In this document: positions 53,795 through 63,789 of the stretch, piece after piece | How positions within the stretch are numbered: position 1 is the first letter of the stretch | How the letters are laid out: each line of letters starts with the position of its first letter | From: Fodinibius sediminis | GTDB lineage: Bacteria > Bacteroidota > Rhodothermia > Balneolales > Balneolaceae | Assembly: GCF_900182555.1 (NCBI RefSeq) | Contig: NZ_FXTH01000008.1 | Span: forward strand, 62,001 to 126,000 | DNA length: 64,000 bases | Direction of reading: 5' to 3' | Notes under the pieces: model-generated | The model's database searches: none | The model's input: the letters and a program-made list of their open reading frames with translations, nothing else | What the model was told of the DNA's origin: nothing | Program-made: the position numbers and the translations under genes

Positions 53795-55075
53795 ATGAGT
53801 TCGAATAAAACAGAAGCACAAAAATATCTCGATATGGACCTCCTGCGGTTTACGACGGCAGGAAGTGTAGATGACGGCAAAAGTACGCTTATTGGACGGC
53901 TGCTGTATGATTCCAAGTCTATTTTTGATGATCAGATGGAAGCGATAGAGGAATCAAGTCAGAAAAAGGGGGATGAATATACCAATTTGGCCCTGCTGAC
54001 CGATGGACTTTCAGCTGAACGGGAGCAGGGGATCACCATTGATGTCGCCTACCGTTATTTCTCGACTCCCAATCGCAAGTTTATTATCGCTGATACGCCG
54101 GGACACGTGCAGTATACCCGTAATATGGTGACCGGGGCTTCGACGGCCAACTTGGCTGTGATTCTGGTGGATGCCCGGACGGGGGTCATTGAACAGACCT
54201 GTCGCCATTCTTTCATCGCATCATTACTGCAGATCGAACATATTGTACTGTGTGTCAACAAGATGGATCTTGTGGATTACAGTGAAGAGCGCTTTCGGGA
54301 AATTCAGGAGGAATTCCGATCCTTCTCTTCCAAACTCGATATTCCAGATATCCATTATATCCCCATCAGTGCACTCTATGGTGATAATGTGGTGGAGAAA
54401 TCAGATAATATGCCGTGGTATGGTGGGTCAACACTCTTGTATACCCTGGAAAATGTACAGGTTGACAGCGACTACAATCATGTGGATAGTCGCTTCCCGG
54501 TGCAATGGGTAACGCGTCCACAGTCGGAGGAATACCCTGACTACCGGGGCTATGCCGGAAAAGTGGCTGGCGGAGTATTTAAGCCCGGAGACGAGATAAT
54601 TGCACTTCCGTCTGGGTTCACCAGTACGATTGACACCGTGGAAACCTTTCAGAAGGAAGAAGAGGAGGTCTTCCAGCCGATGTCAATCACGATGACCCTC
54701 GAAGATGATATTGATATCAGCCGTGGTGATATGATCGCCAAGCCCGACAACCAGCCCAAGGTGGGACAGGATATTGATCTGATGGTCTGCTGGCTCAACA
54801 AAGAGCAGCTCAAGCCAAACGGGAAATATGCACTCAAGCACACTACCAAAGATGCACGGTGCATTATTAAAGATGTAAAGTATAAAGTAAACATCAATAC
54901 CCTGCATCGCGTTGAGGGGGACAAGGAAATTGGGCTGAACGATATCGGGCGTATTCAGATTCGGACCACCGAACCGCTTTTCTACGACAGTTACAAACGC
55001 AACAGGGTGACGGGAAGCCTCATTCTGATCGATGAATATACCAATGAAACGGTGGGTGCGGGGATGATTATCTGA
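53795..55075 (+). CDS. cysN: Sulfate adenylyltransferase subunit 1 (GTPase)
   Basis: CysN couples GTP hydrolysis to APS formation by CysD. The 426-residue protein is an EF-Tu-like GTPase: G1 GSVDDGKST (23-31), G2 region EREQGITIDVAYR, DTPGHVQYTRNMVTGAS and NKMDLVDYSEERF. Domain II/III strands follow. There is no C-terminal APS kinase domain, in keeping with the separate cysC. It ends the sulfate-activation run. Confidence 0.96.
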   Translation: MSSNKTEAQKYLDMDLLRFTTAGSVDDGKSTLIGRLLYDSKSIFDDQMEAIEESSQKKGDEYTNLALLTDGLSAEREQGITIDVAYRYFSTPNRKFIIADTPGHVQYTRNMVTGASTANLAVILVDARTGVIEQTCRHSFIASLLQIEHIVLCVNKMDLVDYSEERFREIQEEFRSFSSKLDIPDIHYIPISALYGDNVVEKSDNMPWYGGSTLLYTLENVQVDSDYNHVDSRFPVQWVTRPQSEEYPDYRGYAGKVAGGVFKPGDEIIALPSGFTSTIDTVETFQKEEEEVFQPMSITMTLEDDIDISRGDMIAKPDNQPKVGQDIDLMVCWLNKEQLKPNGKYALKHTTKDARCIIKDVKYKVNINTLHRVEGDKEIGLNDIGRIQIRTTEPLFYDSYKRNRVTGSLILIDEYTNETVGAGMII

Positions 55076-55173
55076 GCTGGAACGGCCCTGCTTTTTCTTT
55101 CACCTGAGCATTGCATTCAAGGACAGCGACAGTCCTGTTACGGCCTTCCTTTGGGTTGACGAAAAGCCATCTT

Positions 55174-56091
55174 CTACTGTAGTTTTTGATATTCCGAGAG
55201 ATGGCTTTGATCAATATTAGAGAGCAGCTGATAGGCCTCAAGCCTAACTTCAGGTTTGGCATCTTCGAAAATATTGCCAATTTCACGATATTTGGTATTG
55301 AAAAATGTATCGAAGAGCAGGTTTGAGGCAGTGGTTTGTTTCGCCTGTTCTATTTTCTGCAGTGCCTTCAGAATTTGTTGACGTGCTTCTTCCGGATCAT
55401 CAACAAAATAGTCCAGCCCCTGTCGATGATACTGATACATGGCCAGGCGAAGCCCTTCATAATTGGGATTCAGCAGGCCGGCCACCAGCAGTGCCCGGTT
55501 GCGCCGGTTCATGCTTCCGCGATCCCAGCCGGGTGCAGTGGATGGCGCCTGGGATACAATGTTCTGAGCCTCTGAGAAATAGGGCGTGCCGCCGAGTTCA
55601 TCGAAGCTGTCGAAATCGTACCCCAGAATAATGTAAGCGTAAAAGTCCAGGAAACTGGTTAAAGCATCGAATCGTAGCCTGTCATGAATGAGGCTGCGAT
55701 TGGGTGTATAGGAGAAACCCCAGTTCTCCTCATTATAAAAAAAGAGTGCTGTTTCACGGGCCGTATGGTAGATGGGACGTCGTGATCTGAAAATTACCTG
55801 GGCATCAAAGTTGAAATTGTCATCTACACTCAGTAACGTAATCTGTATATCAACCCGGACCCGTTCTTCTGTCCCAAAATTGGTATCGGTCCAGGTATAT
55901 TCATTGAGGTACGTTTCTATTTCATCAGAGAGATTGTCCATATAGCTGAGCGAGGTACTGTTGATTTGGCTGCGATCTACGGTCACATCCGCATTAATCT
56001 CCTGACAGGCAGCCTGCTCAGAGAATAGCAGGGCAAGAAGACAAAGAGCAAGGGAGCTCCACCTTTTAGATACAGAGAGTAAATTCATCAA
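55174..56091 (-). CDS. DUF4835 protein, PorD-like
   Basis: The 305-residue exported protein has a signal peptide ending near AACQ (residue 30). The body matches DUF4835: INADVTVDRSQINSTS at the start of the mature part, LNEYTWTDTNFGTEERVRVDIQITL near 63-87, YHTARETALFFYNEENWGFSY, FDALTSFLDFYAYIILGYDFD, and a helical C-terminus. In Bacteroidota this family includes PorD, linked to the type IX secretion system, though its role is poorly defined. No core type IX gene lies in the window. It is divergent from the PorV-like gene with a 32-base gap. Confidence 0.8.
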   Translation of the reverse strand: MMNLLSVSKRWSSLALCLLALLFSEQAACQEINADVTVDRSQINSTSLSYMDNLSDEIETYLNEYTWTDTNFGTEERVRVDIQITLLSVDDNFNFDAQVIFRSRRPIYHTARETALFFYNEENWGFSYTPNRSLIHDRLRFDALTSFLDFYAYIILGYDFDSFDELGGTPYFSEAQNIVSQAPSTAPGWDRGSMNRRNRALLVAGLLNPNYEGLRLAMYQYHRQGLDYFVDDPEEARQQILKALQKIEQAKQTTASNLLFDTFFNTKYREIGNIFEDAKPEVRLEAYQLLSNIDQSHLSEYQKLQ

Positions 56092-56123
56092 AGCGACAAT
56101 TCAAAAATAGGGAGTCGTTTATT

Positions 56124-56975
56124 ATGAAGTGTATTATACAAAAGCATCAGGATTCTTACAGAAAGTTCTTTTTTCTATCTATATCAGCCTTTCTGCTGTA
56201 TGCATGGCCCGCTGATCTCAAGTCACAAGCGGTTTTGGGAGCACGGGAAATGGCGATGGGGCAGGCAACTACGGCCCTGCCTAACAGTTCATGGTCGATT
56301 TTTTCCAATCCGGCTATGATGCCTGGCAATCAATCATCGGTCTCGTTTTTTGGTGTACGCTATTATGGGTTGTCTGAGATCACCGATATAGCGGCTGCCG
56401 CAATCTATGCCACTTCGGTGGGTGTCATCGGAGCAGGAGTACACCGTTATGGATACAACTTGTTCAATGAAAGCAGGCTGCGGCTCGGGTACAAGAACGC
56501 AGCGGCGGGATTTCATTACGGGCTTGTTATGAACTACAGTCACGTGGCTCAGGGTGGAGAATACGGGTCAGCCGGTGCGCTGGGGGTGGACCTGGGGGTA
56601 GCGGCCCCCATTCTGCCGGAATTATGGATTGCGGCCAAGGCGGTTAACATCAACCAGCCCGTATATGGATCACGGAATGGGGAGGAGCTGCCGCGAAATC
56701 TCAGCCTTGGATTCTCCTATTATCTTACCGATATCGCCCTTTTTTCAGGCGAGGTATTCAAGGATGTGCGGTTTCCCATAGCCTATAGGGGAGGGATTGA
56801 GGTTCAAATTGTGGGAGGACTGACCGGGCGGGCCGGCATGACAACCTCACCGCAGACTTTTACAGCGGGTTTTGGGTATGCAGGTTCCTTATGGAGGACA
56901 AGTGTGGCTGTTCAGCGTCATGAAAACAGCATCCTGGGATACAGTCCCGCGGTTGATTTCAGTATCAACTGGTGA
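56124..56975 (+). CDS. PorV/UPF0164-like outer-membrane beta-barrel protein
   Basis: The 283-residue product has a signal peptide (to about residue 34). The mature start GAREMAMGQATTALPNSSW with SIFSNPAMM is the pattern of the PorV/FadL-like UPF0164 family: an N-terminal plug followed by barrel strands (AAAIYATSVGVIGAGVHRYGY, YSPAVDFSINW at the end). Such barrels in Bacteroidota include PorV, a type IX secretion component, but other members are unassigned. GGGAG lies 12 bases before the ATG. Its TGA overlaps the next start (TGATG), so translation is coupled. Confidence 0.72.
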   Translation: MKCIIQKHQDSYRKFFFLSISAFLLYAWPADLKSQAVLGAREMAMGQATTALPNSSWSIFSNPAMMPGNQSSVSFFGVRYYGLSEITDIAAAAIYATSVGVIGAGVHRYGYNLFNESRLRLGYKNAAAGFHYGLVMNYSHVAQGGEYGSAGALGVDLGVAAPILPELWIAAKAVNINQPVYGSRNGEELPRNLSLGFSYYLTDIALFSGEVFKDVRFPIAYRGGIEVQIVGGLTGRAGMTTSPQTFTAGFGYAGSLWRTSVAVQRHENSILGYSPAVDFSINW

Positions 56976-59029
56976 TGCGCATCTTCAGACTGAGCATATT
57001 GATAGGTGTATTGATGCTTCCGGCTTTGAGCGCCGCCCAGCAGCCCGACTCGGTGCGCTCTGAAGTACAGAAGGATCTGGAGCAGGCCCTGGAGGAACTT
57101 GATTCGGAGAGCAGGGAGAATAAGAGTGAGCAGCTGATACAGTTTTTGCAGGGACTGGCCGCAGATCCTGTGAATATCAACAGGGCTGATCTTCAGGCGC
57201 TCAGGCAGGTGCCCGGCGTGAACCTTAAGATCGCCCGTGCGATCATCCGCTACCGTAGTCGTGTAAAGCCGTTCGAAGGGCTGGATGAATTAAAAAAGAT
57301 CACCGGTATTGGCAAGGTAACATTCGAGAAAATGAGTCCCTATGTTACCACAGGGGAGGGGATGGCCCTGAGCAAGCTGCTGTACTCGGATTATCGCTAC
57401 TGGACGCATAATGGGCAGCTCCAGGTGTTTTCAAGATACCAGCAGGACCTGCAACAGGGACGGGGGTATACAACGGCACCCCGGGAAGGCGGCTATGTGG
57501 GCAGTCCCGTCAAGTATTTTCAGCGAATAGGTTACCGGAGTGATCATTTGTCTGTAAACCTGACACAGGAAAAAGATGCTGGTGAGAACCTGTCCAGTCC
57601 CCTTCGCTTTGATCACCAGTCATGGCATCTGGCTCTTGAAGGGAACGGCCGGTTACAAATGCTTGCTTTGGGAGATTACAGTTTATCTTTCGGGCAGGGC
57701 CTGGTGCTGTGGAACGGCGGATCATTCGGCAAGGGCAGCAGTATTGGAACGGTAAACAGAAATGGCCGCGGCATCAAGCCGTATACCTCGGCTCAGGAAA
57801 CCAATTATTACCGCGGCGCGGCTGTAACTTATGGAGGTCAATTCCAGCTGACGGGTTTTTATTCCTCCCGGCTCCGTAGCGGCCGTTCCGTTTCGCAGGA
57901 TACCACCCGCTTGCCTGATGAAAGCGGCTATCATCGGACCCTGAATGAGTATGAACGGAAGGGTAACATCAGCCAAACAGTACTGGGAGGACGGGCACAG
58001 GTTGAGTTTCCCGTTGGGATTATAGGAGCTACCGGTTACAGGACAACATTTGATCGCTATGTTGCGGCAAGTGACCAGGACTACGCCTTGTACAATTTCC
58101 GTGGAAGATCTTCCCTGACTGCCGGCGTTGATTATACTTTGGTAGTGGGACCAGCAGTCGTTTTTGGTGAAGGGGCAGGAAGCAGCAACGGCGGCTGGGG
58201 ACTTATCACCGGCCTGGAGAGTTCGATTGGAAAAAAGACGGGTATTATGCTGGCCTATCGCAACTATCGGAAGGAGTTTCAGTCGCTTCTCGGGGATGGA
58301 TTCGGCGAAGCTTCAGGGCCGCCGAAAAACGAAGAGGGCATGTATATGGGGTTGGAGCATGAGGCTGGCGATAGATTAACATTAAGTGTGTATATGGACC
58401 AGTTCAGGTTTCCTCATGCACGTTTTGGGACGTACCAGGCAACCAAGGGATATGACTGGCTCGGAAAAATAGAGATGGACATCATGCCGGGGCTGGAGGC
58501 GTATCTTCAGGTCAAAAGTGAAACCAAAGAAGATGAATATGAGTGGGAAGATGAGACAGGGCGCCTTCATCGAATGCTGGGGGAGGCCCGGCGTAGCAGC
58601 ATCCGGGGGCAAATAGCCTACTGGATTAACGAATATGTCCGAATGCGTACCCGTGGAGAGTGGATCCAAAGTCGCGATCCCAGTGGCAGCAAAGAGACCG
58701 GCTACCTGATGTATCAGGACCTGCGTCTGCTGGTTGCTTCGGGTCTGACACTGGATGCCCGATTGACGTTCTTTGATACCGAAAGCTACCGCTCAAGAGT
58801 ATACCAGTTTGAAAATGATCTGCTTTATGTTTTTGCCACTGAGCCTCTCTTCAACCAGGGACAGCGTATGTATCTGTTGGTCAATTATGAACCTATCTCT
58901 CTTATCGAGATATGGGCTAAAATAGGCCATACTAAATACGAAGACCAGCAGGTGATAGGCAGTGGGCTTAATGAAATACAGGGGGATAGCAAAACGGAGA
59001 TCAGTTTTCAGATACGATTCAAGTTTTAA
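56975..59029 (+). CDS. Exported helix-hairpin-helix protein with predicted outer-membrane barrel
   Basis: The 684-residue product begins at the ATG sharing one base with the previous stop. A signal peptide (to about residue 22) is followed by an acidic/basic coiled segment. A ComEA-type double HhH domain spans about 65-125: VNINRADLQALRQVPGVNLKIARAIIRYR and FEGLDELKKITGIGKVTFEKM. The remaining 550 residues are amphipathic strands ending in ISFQIRFKF, as in outer-membrane barrels. HhH modules usually bind DNA backbone or proteins, so a DNA-handling surface protein is possible. No function is established. It is coupled to the PorV-like gene. Confidence 0.75.
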   Translation: MRIFRLSILIGVLMLPALSAAQQPDSVRSEVQKDLEQALEELDSESRENKSEQLIQFLQGLAADPVNINRADLQALRQVPGVNLKIARAIIRYRSRVKPFEGLDELKKITGIGKVTFEKMSPYVTTGEGMALSKLLYSDYRYWTHNGQLQVFSRYQQDLQQGRGYTTAPREGGYVGSPVKYFQRIGYRSDHLSVNLTQEKDAGENLSSPLRFDHQSWHLALEGNGRLQMLALGDYSLSFGQGLVLWNGGSFGKGSSIGTVNRNGRGIKPYTSAQETNYYRGAAVTYGGQFQLTGFYSSRLRSGRSVSQDTTRLPDESGYHRTLNEYERKGNISQTVLGGRAQVEFPVGIIGATGYRTTFDRYVAASDQDYALYNFRGRSSLTAGVDYTLVVGPAVVFGEGAGSSNGGWGLITGLESSIGKKTGIMLAYRNYRKEFQSLLGDGFGEASGPPKNEEGMYMGLEHEAGDRLTLSVYMDQFRFPHARFGTYQATKGYDWLGKIEMDIMPGLEAYLQVKSETKEDEYEWEDETGRLHRMLGEARRSSIRGQIAYWINEYVRMRTRGEWIQSRDPSGSKETGYLMYQDLRLLVASGLTLDARLTFFDTESYRSRVYQFENDLLYVFATEPLFNQGQRMYLLVNYEPISLIEIWAKIGHTKYEDQQVIGSGLNEIQGDSKTEISFQIRFKF

Positions 59030-59366
59030 CTGGGCGAGCGGAATGCAGCGGGATATGGATGAGATTCATGAGTTCTGAAGACAAAGGGGGGCTTATTTTA
59101 TATACGCGAATCTTTTCCGGAATGAAGAGCCTCCGTTTTCGAAGGAACATTTTGCTTTTATTGGCATACTAATCAACAACACGATACGTATTTGTTGCGA
59201 GGGGTCGGAATGCGTCTTGAAGGCAGTGTTTAGCTGGAATGATAAAATAATAGGTGTGTTCATACTTATTTTTTACATTTAGACCTCTTGTAATCTCATG
59301 CTTTAACTATTGATTTATATTGATATCTTTGTTCACAACTGAAACAGCAAACGGTTTCTGTATCTC
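59030..59366. other. 337-base intergenic region upstream of the TPR gene
   Basis: No gene, strong terminator or RNA gene is visible. It becomes AT-rich toward the TPR start and contains one promoter-like box (59302-59331). Confidence 0.5.
59302..59331 (+). promoter_or_regulatory. Bacteroidetes-type promoter upstream of the TPR-aroA pair
   Basis: TATCTTTG at 59324-59331 fits TAnnTTTG. TTTA at 59302-59305 lies 18 bases upstream as a near -33 element. The TPR start codon is 36 bases downstream. Confidence 0.4.
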
Positions 59367-62363
59367 ATGGTAAATCTATCCAAATTTCTCAGTATTATTT
59401 TAGCCCTTGTGATAGGCTATGCTGTTCCCGCTCATGGCCAGGAAGTTCAAAAGTCCTCATCCGATGACTATCAAAGAGGGATTCAGCTGTTCGACCGGGG
59501 ATTATATGAAGAGGCGGTGGGAGAGCTGGAACAGTTTGTGGATACGCACGAGGAACACCAGCTCGCGCTATCTGCTCAGTTCTACTTGGCCCGGGCTAAT
59601 GCGAGAATGGACTCCTTGAATAAGGAATCGTATTACGAGCGGTTTATAAGCAGGCATCCGCATTCTGATTTTGCCTCAACCCTGCTGTTTGACTTGGCGG
59701 AAGAAGCCAAGAGAAAGAAACAATACAGTAAGTCGATCAACTTGTATCAGCGGTCTATTGACCTGGGGCTTCCCAAGAAAAAAGCAGCTGAAGCGTATTA
59801 CTGGATGGCGGAAGTTGCCATTGAGGCCGGAGATACCGAACAGGCGAGGAAATACTTTTTGACAGTAGGTGAGAAATATCCTGATTCTGAGTGGGCTCCC
59901 AAGGCGCTGTACACGCGCGGCCGCCTGTTTTTAAGCGAAAATAACTATGATGCTGCCACCCAGGCCTTTGAGCTTCTCAAGAAACAGTATCCCAATGCCG
60001 AAATCACCCGGCGCATTGGAATGGCCCTGGGTGAATCCTATTACCAGCAGGGGCGCTATCAGGAAGCTATTGGCGCATTCCAGGATGCCATGCCCTATCT
60101 GGACGAGGAAATGAAGACGAAGGCTGTATTATTAATAGCTGAAAGCCACAATTATCTGCAAAACTTTGACGAGGCATCGGCCAATTACCTGCAGTATATC
60201 AACCGTACCAAAGGTACAGACAAGGAGCGTTCGGCCCATTATGGACTGGGATGGCTCTATCACAAACAAGAGATTTATCACTGGGCCTCTGACGAGTTCG
60301 AAAAAGCTGCAGTGGGATCGGATGAACTTGCCCGGAAGGCTCTGTATTATAAAGCGGTAAACGAGAAACTGGGTTCCCGGTACCGGGAGGCGATGGAAAC
60401 CTTCCGAAGTTTTGGAGACCGGTTTCAAGAGGGGCCCTGGGTTGAGCAGACCTACTATGAATGGGCTATTACCGCTTATGAAATGGGCAACTACTCTGAA
60501 GCTATTGAGGTCTTGCTGCCGCTGGTTCGAAATGAGGAACAGTTGGAGTGGGGCGGCAAGGTTTATACACTATTGGGTGAAGCATATTTTGCAAACGAAG
60601 AGTATACCCGTTCAATAAAAGCGTTTGAAGCTGCTGAAGCTGTGACGGATGTTGATCCGGCGGTAAAACGGGAGGCCCGTTTTCAAAAAGCCTGGGTGCA
60701 GTACAGTAATCAGGCGTATGAGGCGGCACAGGCTATTTTCCAATCACTTCATAATGAGGTTCCCAACGAGGAGATAGGAAAAGAAGCGCTATTCTGGAGT
60801 GCGGACGCCTACTATAATATGGAGGAGTACGGTCCGGCTGCCAATCAGTTCAGTCAGTTTATGCAGCAATATCCGGATCATGAGCTGGTCGGTCCGGCCA
60901 GTTATTCGCTGGGATGGAGCTATTTCAAGATGGGCAATTTTAAGGAAGCCATTGGTCCCTTGAATACCTTCCTCCAAAAGTACGAAGCTCCTGAAACAGC
61001 GCTCTACCCCTACGACACTGATACCCGGCTGCGCATAGGTGATGCCTACTATGCCCTGGGGAACTACAGCGATGCCATTGCTACCTATAAACAGGTGCTG
61101 GGAGCAGAACCGGGCGGTGACTATGCGCTCTTCCAGATAGGCAACAGCTATTACCGCAGCGAACGGACCTATGACGCGGTGACTACCCTTCGACGGTTCC
61201 TGCGTACCTATCCTGACAGCCGGTTGAGCGAGCAGGCGCAGTATAATATCGCCTACATCTATTTGAATACCGGAAATTATTCTCAGGCTGTTGAAGAATT
61301 TCAGACCGTTATTAATAAGTATCCCGGTACCAGCTGGGCCGCTCGGGCGCAGTATAATATCGGGGATACCTACTATAATGCCGGCGACTATGACAAAGCG
61401 ATTGCAGCCTATAAGGAAGTAATGGAGAAGTATCCGGATAGTGATTACATCATCGAGGCTGCCAACGGTATAGAATATGCACAGGTGTCTGCAGGGAAAA
61501 CGGACACCGGTACCTCCGTCTTGGAGGATTTTCTTCAGGAAAACCCCCAGACGTCAATGGCCGATCGTCTTCGGTTCCGCAAAGCGGACAAGATGATGCA
61601 GGCCGGCGATTACAACGGCGCAATAGAGGAATTCCAGCAATACATACGAATCACAAACAACGAGGAGTTGCTTCCTGATGCTTATTTCAACATGGCGAAT
61701 GCCTATGAGCAGACCAATCAAATGAACGAAGCTATCAACGCCTATCAAACGATTGTACAGGAATACCCCGATTCGGAGCGGGCCGGTCCTTCCCTGGCGG
61801 CACTGGGACGTGTTGCCTACAGCCGGGGTAACTACCAGCAGTCTAACGACTATTTCAGCCAGCTCCTGGAGCAGGGGGGGAGCCAGTATCGCCTGGAGGC
61901 CTTTATCGGAATGGGCAATGCTCAGATTGCCATGGGCAACACCGGTCAAGCCGAGGAGCAATATCGCTCAGCCCTCGAGGTCAACGGAAGTTACGATCCT
62001 GCAAATGTTGGCCTGGCCAGAGTGGCTATTCAAAACGGTGCATACCAGGATGCCCGTGATCTGTTAAATTTGGTGGCCGAGGCCAATACGACGGAAGTGG
62101 GGGCCGAAGCACAATATCTGCTCGGAGTGGCTAGTCAGCGCAGCGGCAGCTACGAAGAGGCGGTGCAAAGCTACGCAAGAGTCAGCGTACTTTACGGTGC
62201 TTTTGACCGATGGAATGCCAAGGCGCTGCTTGGAAAAGCGGAAAGCTTTCTTAAGCTGCAGCAGCCCGGCGAAGCTCAAGCTGCCCTGAACACGCTGGTC
62301 ACTGATTATCCGGACAGCCCGGAAGCACAGGAAGCACAACGTATACTGGATTCTACAAATTAA
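59367..62363 (+). CDS. Large exported tetratricopeptide-repeat protein
   Basis: The 998-residue protein has a signal peptide (about 1-24, ending AHGQ) and then almost only TPR-type helix pairs, roughly twenty to twenty-five of them. Repeating motifs are YPDSEWAPKALYTRGRL, YYQQGRYQEAIGAFQ and YNIGDTYYNAGDYDKAIAAY. It resembles the YbgF/BamD-like TPR superfamily and is a probable periplasmic scaffold. Single-strand TAATG overlap couples it to aroA, which is surprising for a scaffold. Partner proteins are not indicated. Confidence 0.85.
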   Translation: MVNLSKFLSIILALVIGYAVPAHGQEVQKSSSDDYQRGIQLFDRGLYEEAVGELEQFVDTHEEHQLALSAQFYLARANARMDSLNKESYYERFISRHPHSDFASTLLFDLAEEAKRKKQYSKSINLYQRSIDLGLPKKKAAEAYYWMAEVAIEAGDTEQARKYFLTVGEKYPDSEWAPKALYTRGRLFLSENNYDAATQAFELLKKQYPNAEITRRIGMALGESYYQQGRYQEAIGAFQDAMPYLDEEMKTKAVLLIAESHNYLQNFDEASANYLQYINRTKGTDKERSAHYGLGWLYHKQEIYHWASDEFEKAAVGSDELARKALYYKAVNEKLGSRYREAMETFRSFGDRFQEGPWVEQTYYEWAITAYEMGNYSEAIEVLLPLVRNEEQLEWGGKVYTLLGEAYFANEEYTRSIKAFEAAEAVTDVDPAVKREARFQKAWVQYSNQAYEAAQAIFQSLHNEVPNEEIGKEALFWSADAYYNMEEYGPAANQFSQFMQQYPDHELVGPASYSLGWSYFKMGNFKEAIGPLNTFLQKYEAPETALYPYDTDTRLRIGDAYYALGNYSDAIATYKQVLGAEPGGDYALFQIGNSYYRSERTYDAVTTLRRFLRTYPDSRLSEQAQYNIAYIYLNTGNYSQAVEEFQTVINKYPGTSWAARAQYNIGDTYYNAGDYDKAIAAYKEVMEKYPDSDYIIEAANGIEYAQVSAGKTDTGTSVLEDFLQENPQTSMADRLRFRKADKMMQAGDYNGAIEEFQQYIRITNNEELLPDAYFNMANAYEQTNQMNEAINAYQTIVQEYPDSERAGPSLAALGRVAYSRGNYQQSNDYFSQLLEQGGSQYRLEAFIGMGNAQIAMGNTGQAEEQYRSALEVNGSYDPANVGLARVAIQNGAYQDARDLLNLVAEANTTEVGAEAQYLLGVASQRSGSYEEAVQSYARVSVLYGAFDRWNAKALLGKAESFLKLQQPGEAQAALNTLVTDYPDSPEAQEAQRILDSTN

Positions 62364-63652
62364 TGGATTACAAAGTACAACCGGCTACGTCGTTGCAGGG
62401 AACCCTGCAACTACCCGCCGATAAGTCTATTTCGCATCGGGCAGCCATGTTTGCCGCCCTGCATGAGGGCACCTCGGTCATCACCAATTTTTCAGAAGCG
62501 GCAGATCCCCACAGTACCCTGGATTGCCTGCGTCGCCTGGGTGTAGAAATTGAGGAGCAGTCCGGCCATACCATCAAGGTGGAGGGGGTGGGGCGCGACG
62601 GCATGAAAACCCCGTCCACTGACTTGGACTGTGGAAATTCCGGAACTACGATGCGCCTGCTCAGTGGTATTATTACCGGTTCAGGACTATCGGCGCGGTT
62701 AACGGGCGATGAATCTCTCTCTAACCGGACGATGAGACGCATTATTGAGCCGCTCCGTAGGATGGGGGCTCATATTGACGCTCGAGAAGATGACTTTGCG
62801 CCCCTTTCAATAAGCCGCAGCGCCGCCTTGAAACCCTTGCACTTTCCGCTGCCTATCGCCAGTGCTCAGCTGAAATCGTGCGTGCTGCTTGCCGGCCTGT
62901 TTGGAGAAAAACCGACCGAAGTTGTTGAAACCCTGCCCAGCCGCGATCATACCGAACGGCTGCTGAGTCTCTCCATTGTAAAAGAGGGAGAAAAAAAGAT
63001 TATCCGGTCCAGCCGCCAGGACCCTGTACCGCAGCAGTCCTACCGGGTTCCCAATGATTTTTCTGCAGCCGCTTTTTGGCTGGTGGCCGGGGCCATTCAT
63101 CCCGATGCAAGCATCAGGCTGCCAAAGGTAGGGTTGAATCCATCCCGTACAGGGGCCCTGGAGATTCTGAAGCAGATGGGGACCGATATTGAAATTACGA
63201 ACAACCACAATGCAGGGGCCGAGCCGGTTGCTGATATCCGGGTCAAGAGCTCCAGGCTGCGACCGGTTACGATAACGGAAGAGATTGTTCCCAACTGCAT
63301 TGATGAGATCCCGATTTTAGCCATTGCCATGCTTTTTGCCGACGGTGTATCGAAGGTATCGGGGGCTGAAGAGCTGCGTCACAAGGAAACAGACCGCCTG
63401 CATGCCCTCGCGGAAATGCTGAGTGCGGCCGGAGCTGAGTTCGAAGAGTATGCAGACGGACTCAAGATAGCGGGAGACCCGGATTTTATCCCTGATGGAG
63501 CAGCATTTAAAAGCTTCCATGATCACCGCATTGCTATGGCGGCGGCGGTAATGGGACTGATGGGGGAGGAACCCTCAACGGTACTGGACGGCGACTCCAC
63601 TGCTATTTCCTATCCCAACTTCTGGACCGACCTGTCAATGCTGACGAATTGA
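62363..63652 (+). CDS. aroA: 3-phosphoshikimate 1-carboxyvinyltransferase (EPSP synthase)
   Basis: AroA condenses shikimate-3-phosphate with phosphoenolpyruvate in chorismate synthesis. The 429-residue product has ADKSISHRAAM at 19-29, DCGNSGTTMRLLSG near 89, PSRDHTERLL near 192, and DEIPILAIAMLFADG and EELRHKETDRL in the second half; FHDHRIAMA marks the active site near the end. It starts inside the TPR gene's stop (TAATG). aroK and aroB are 30 kb away in the window. Confidence 0.96.
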   Translation: MDYKVQPATSLQGTLQLPADKSISHRAAMFAALHEGTSVITNFSEAADPHSTLDCLRRLGVEIEEQSGHTIKVEGVGRDGMKTPSTDLDCGNSGTTMRLLSGIITGSGLSARLTGDESLSNRTMRRIIEPLRRMGAHIDAREDDFAPLSISRSAALKPLHFPLPIASAQLKSCVLLAGLFGEKPTEVVETLPSRDHTERLLSLSIVKEGEKKIIRSSRQDPVPQQSYRVPNDFSAAAFWLVAGAIHPDASIRLPKVGLNPSRTGALEILKQMGTDIEITNNHNAGAEPVADIRVKSSRLRPVTITEEIVPNCIDEIPILAIAMLFADGVSKVSGAEELRHKETDRLHALAEMLSAAGAEFEEYADGLKIAGDPDFIPDGAAFKSFHDHRIAMAAAVMGLMGEEPSTVLDGDSTAISYPNFWTDLSMLTN

Positions 63653-63789
63653 TTTTTCGTTCCGCAAATTTGACAAAAGCTGCCTATTGTTGACGCAATA
63701 ATGCCAATACGTCATAAAACTATCCTTTCTTTGTAGCTTGGCATTGTGATTGCTCTTATAAGAGCGAACATCAACAAATGGGTGGATCC

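Noticed and set aside
55174-56975. A complete type IX secretion locus
   Set aside because: Only a DUF4835 (PorD-like) and a PorV-like gene are present; PorK, L, M, N, T, U and Sov homologues are not in the window.
63661-63720. CIRCE-type or other heat-shock operator before hsp20
   Set aside because: No TTAGCACTC-type inverted repeat is present; only a weak sigma-70-like TTGACG/CATAAA pair.
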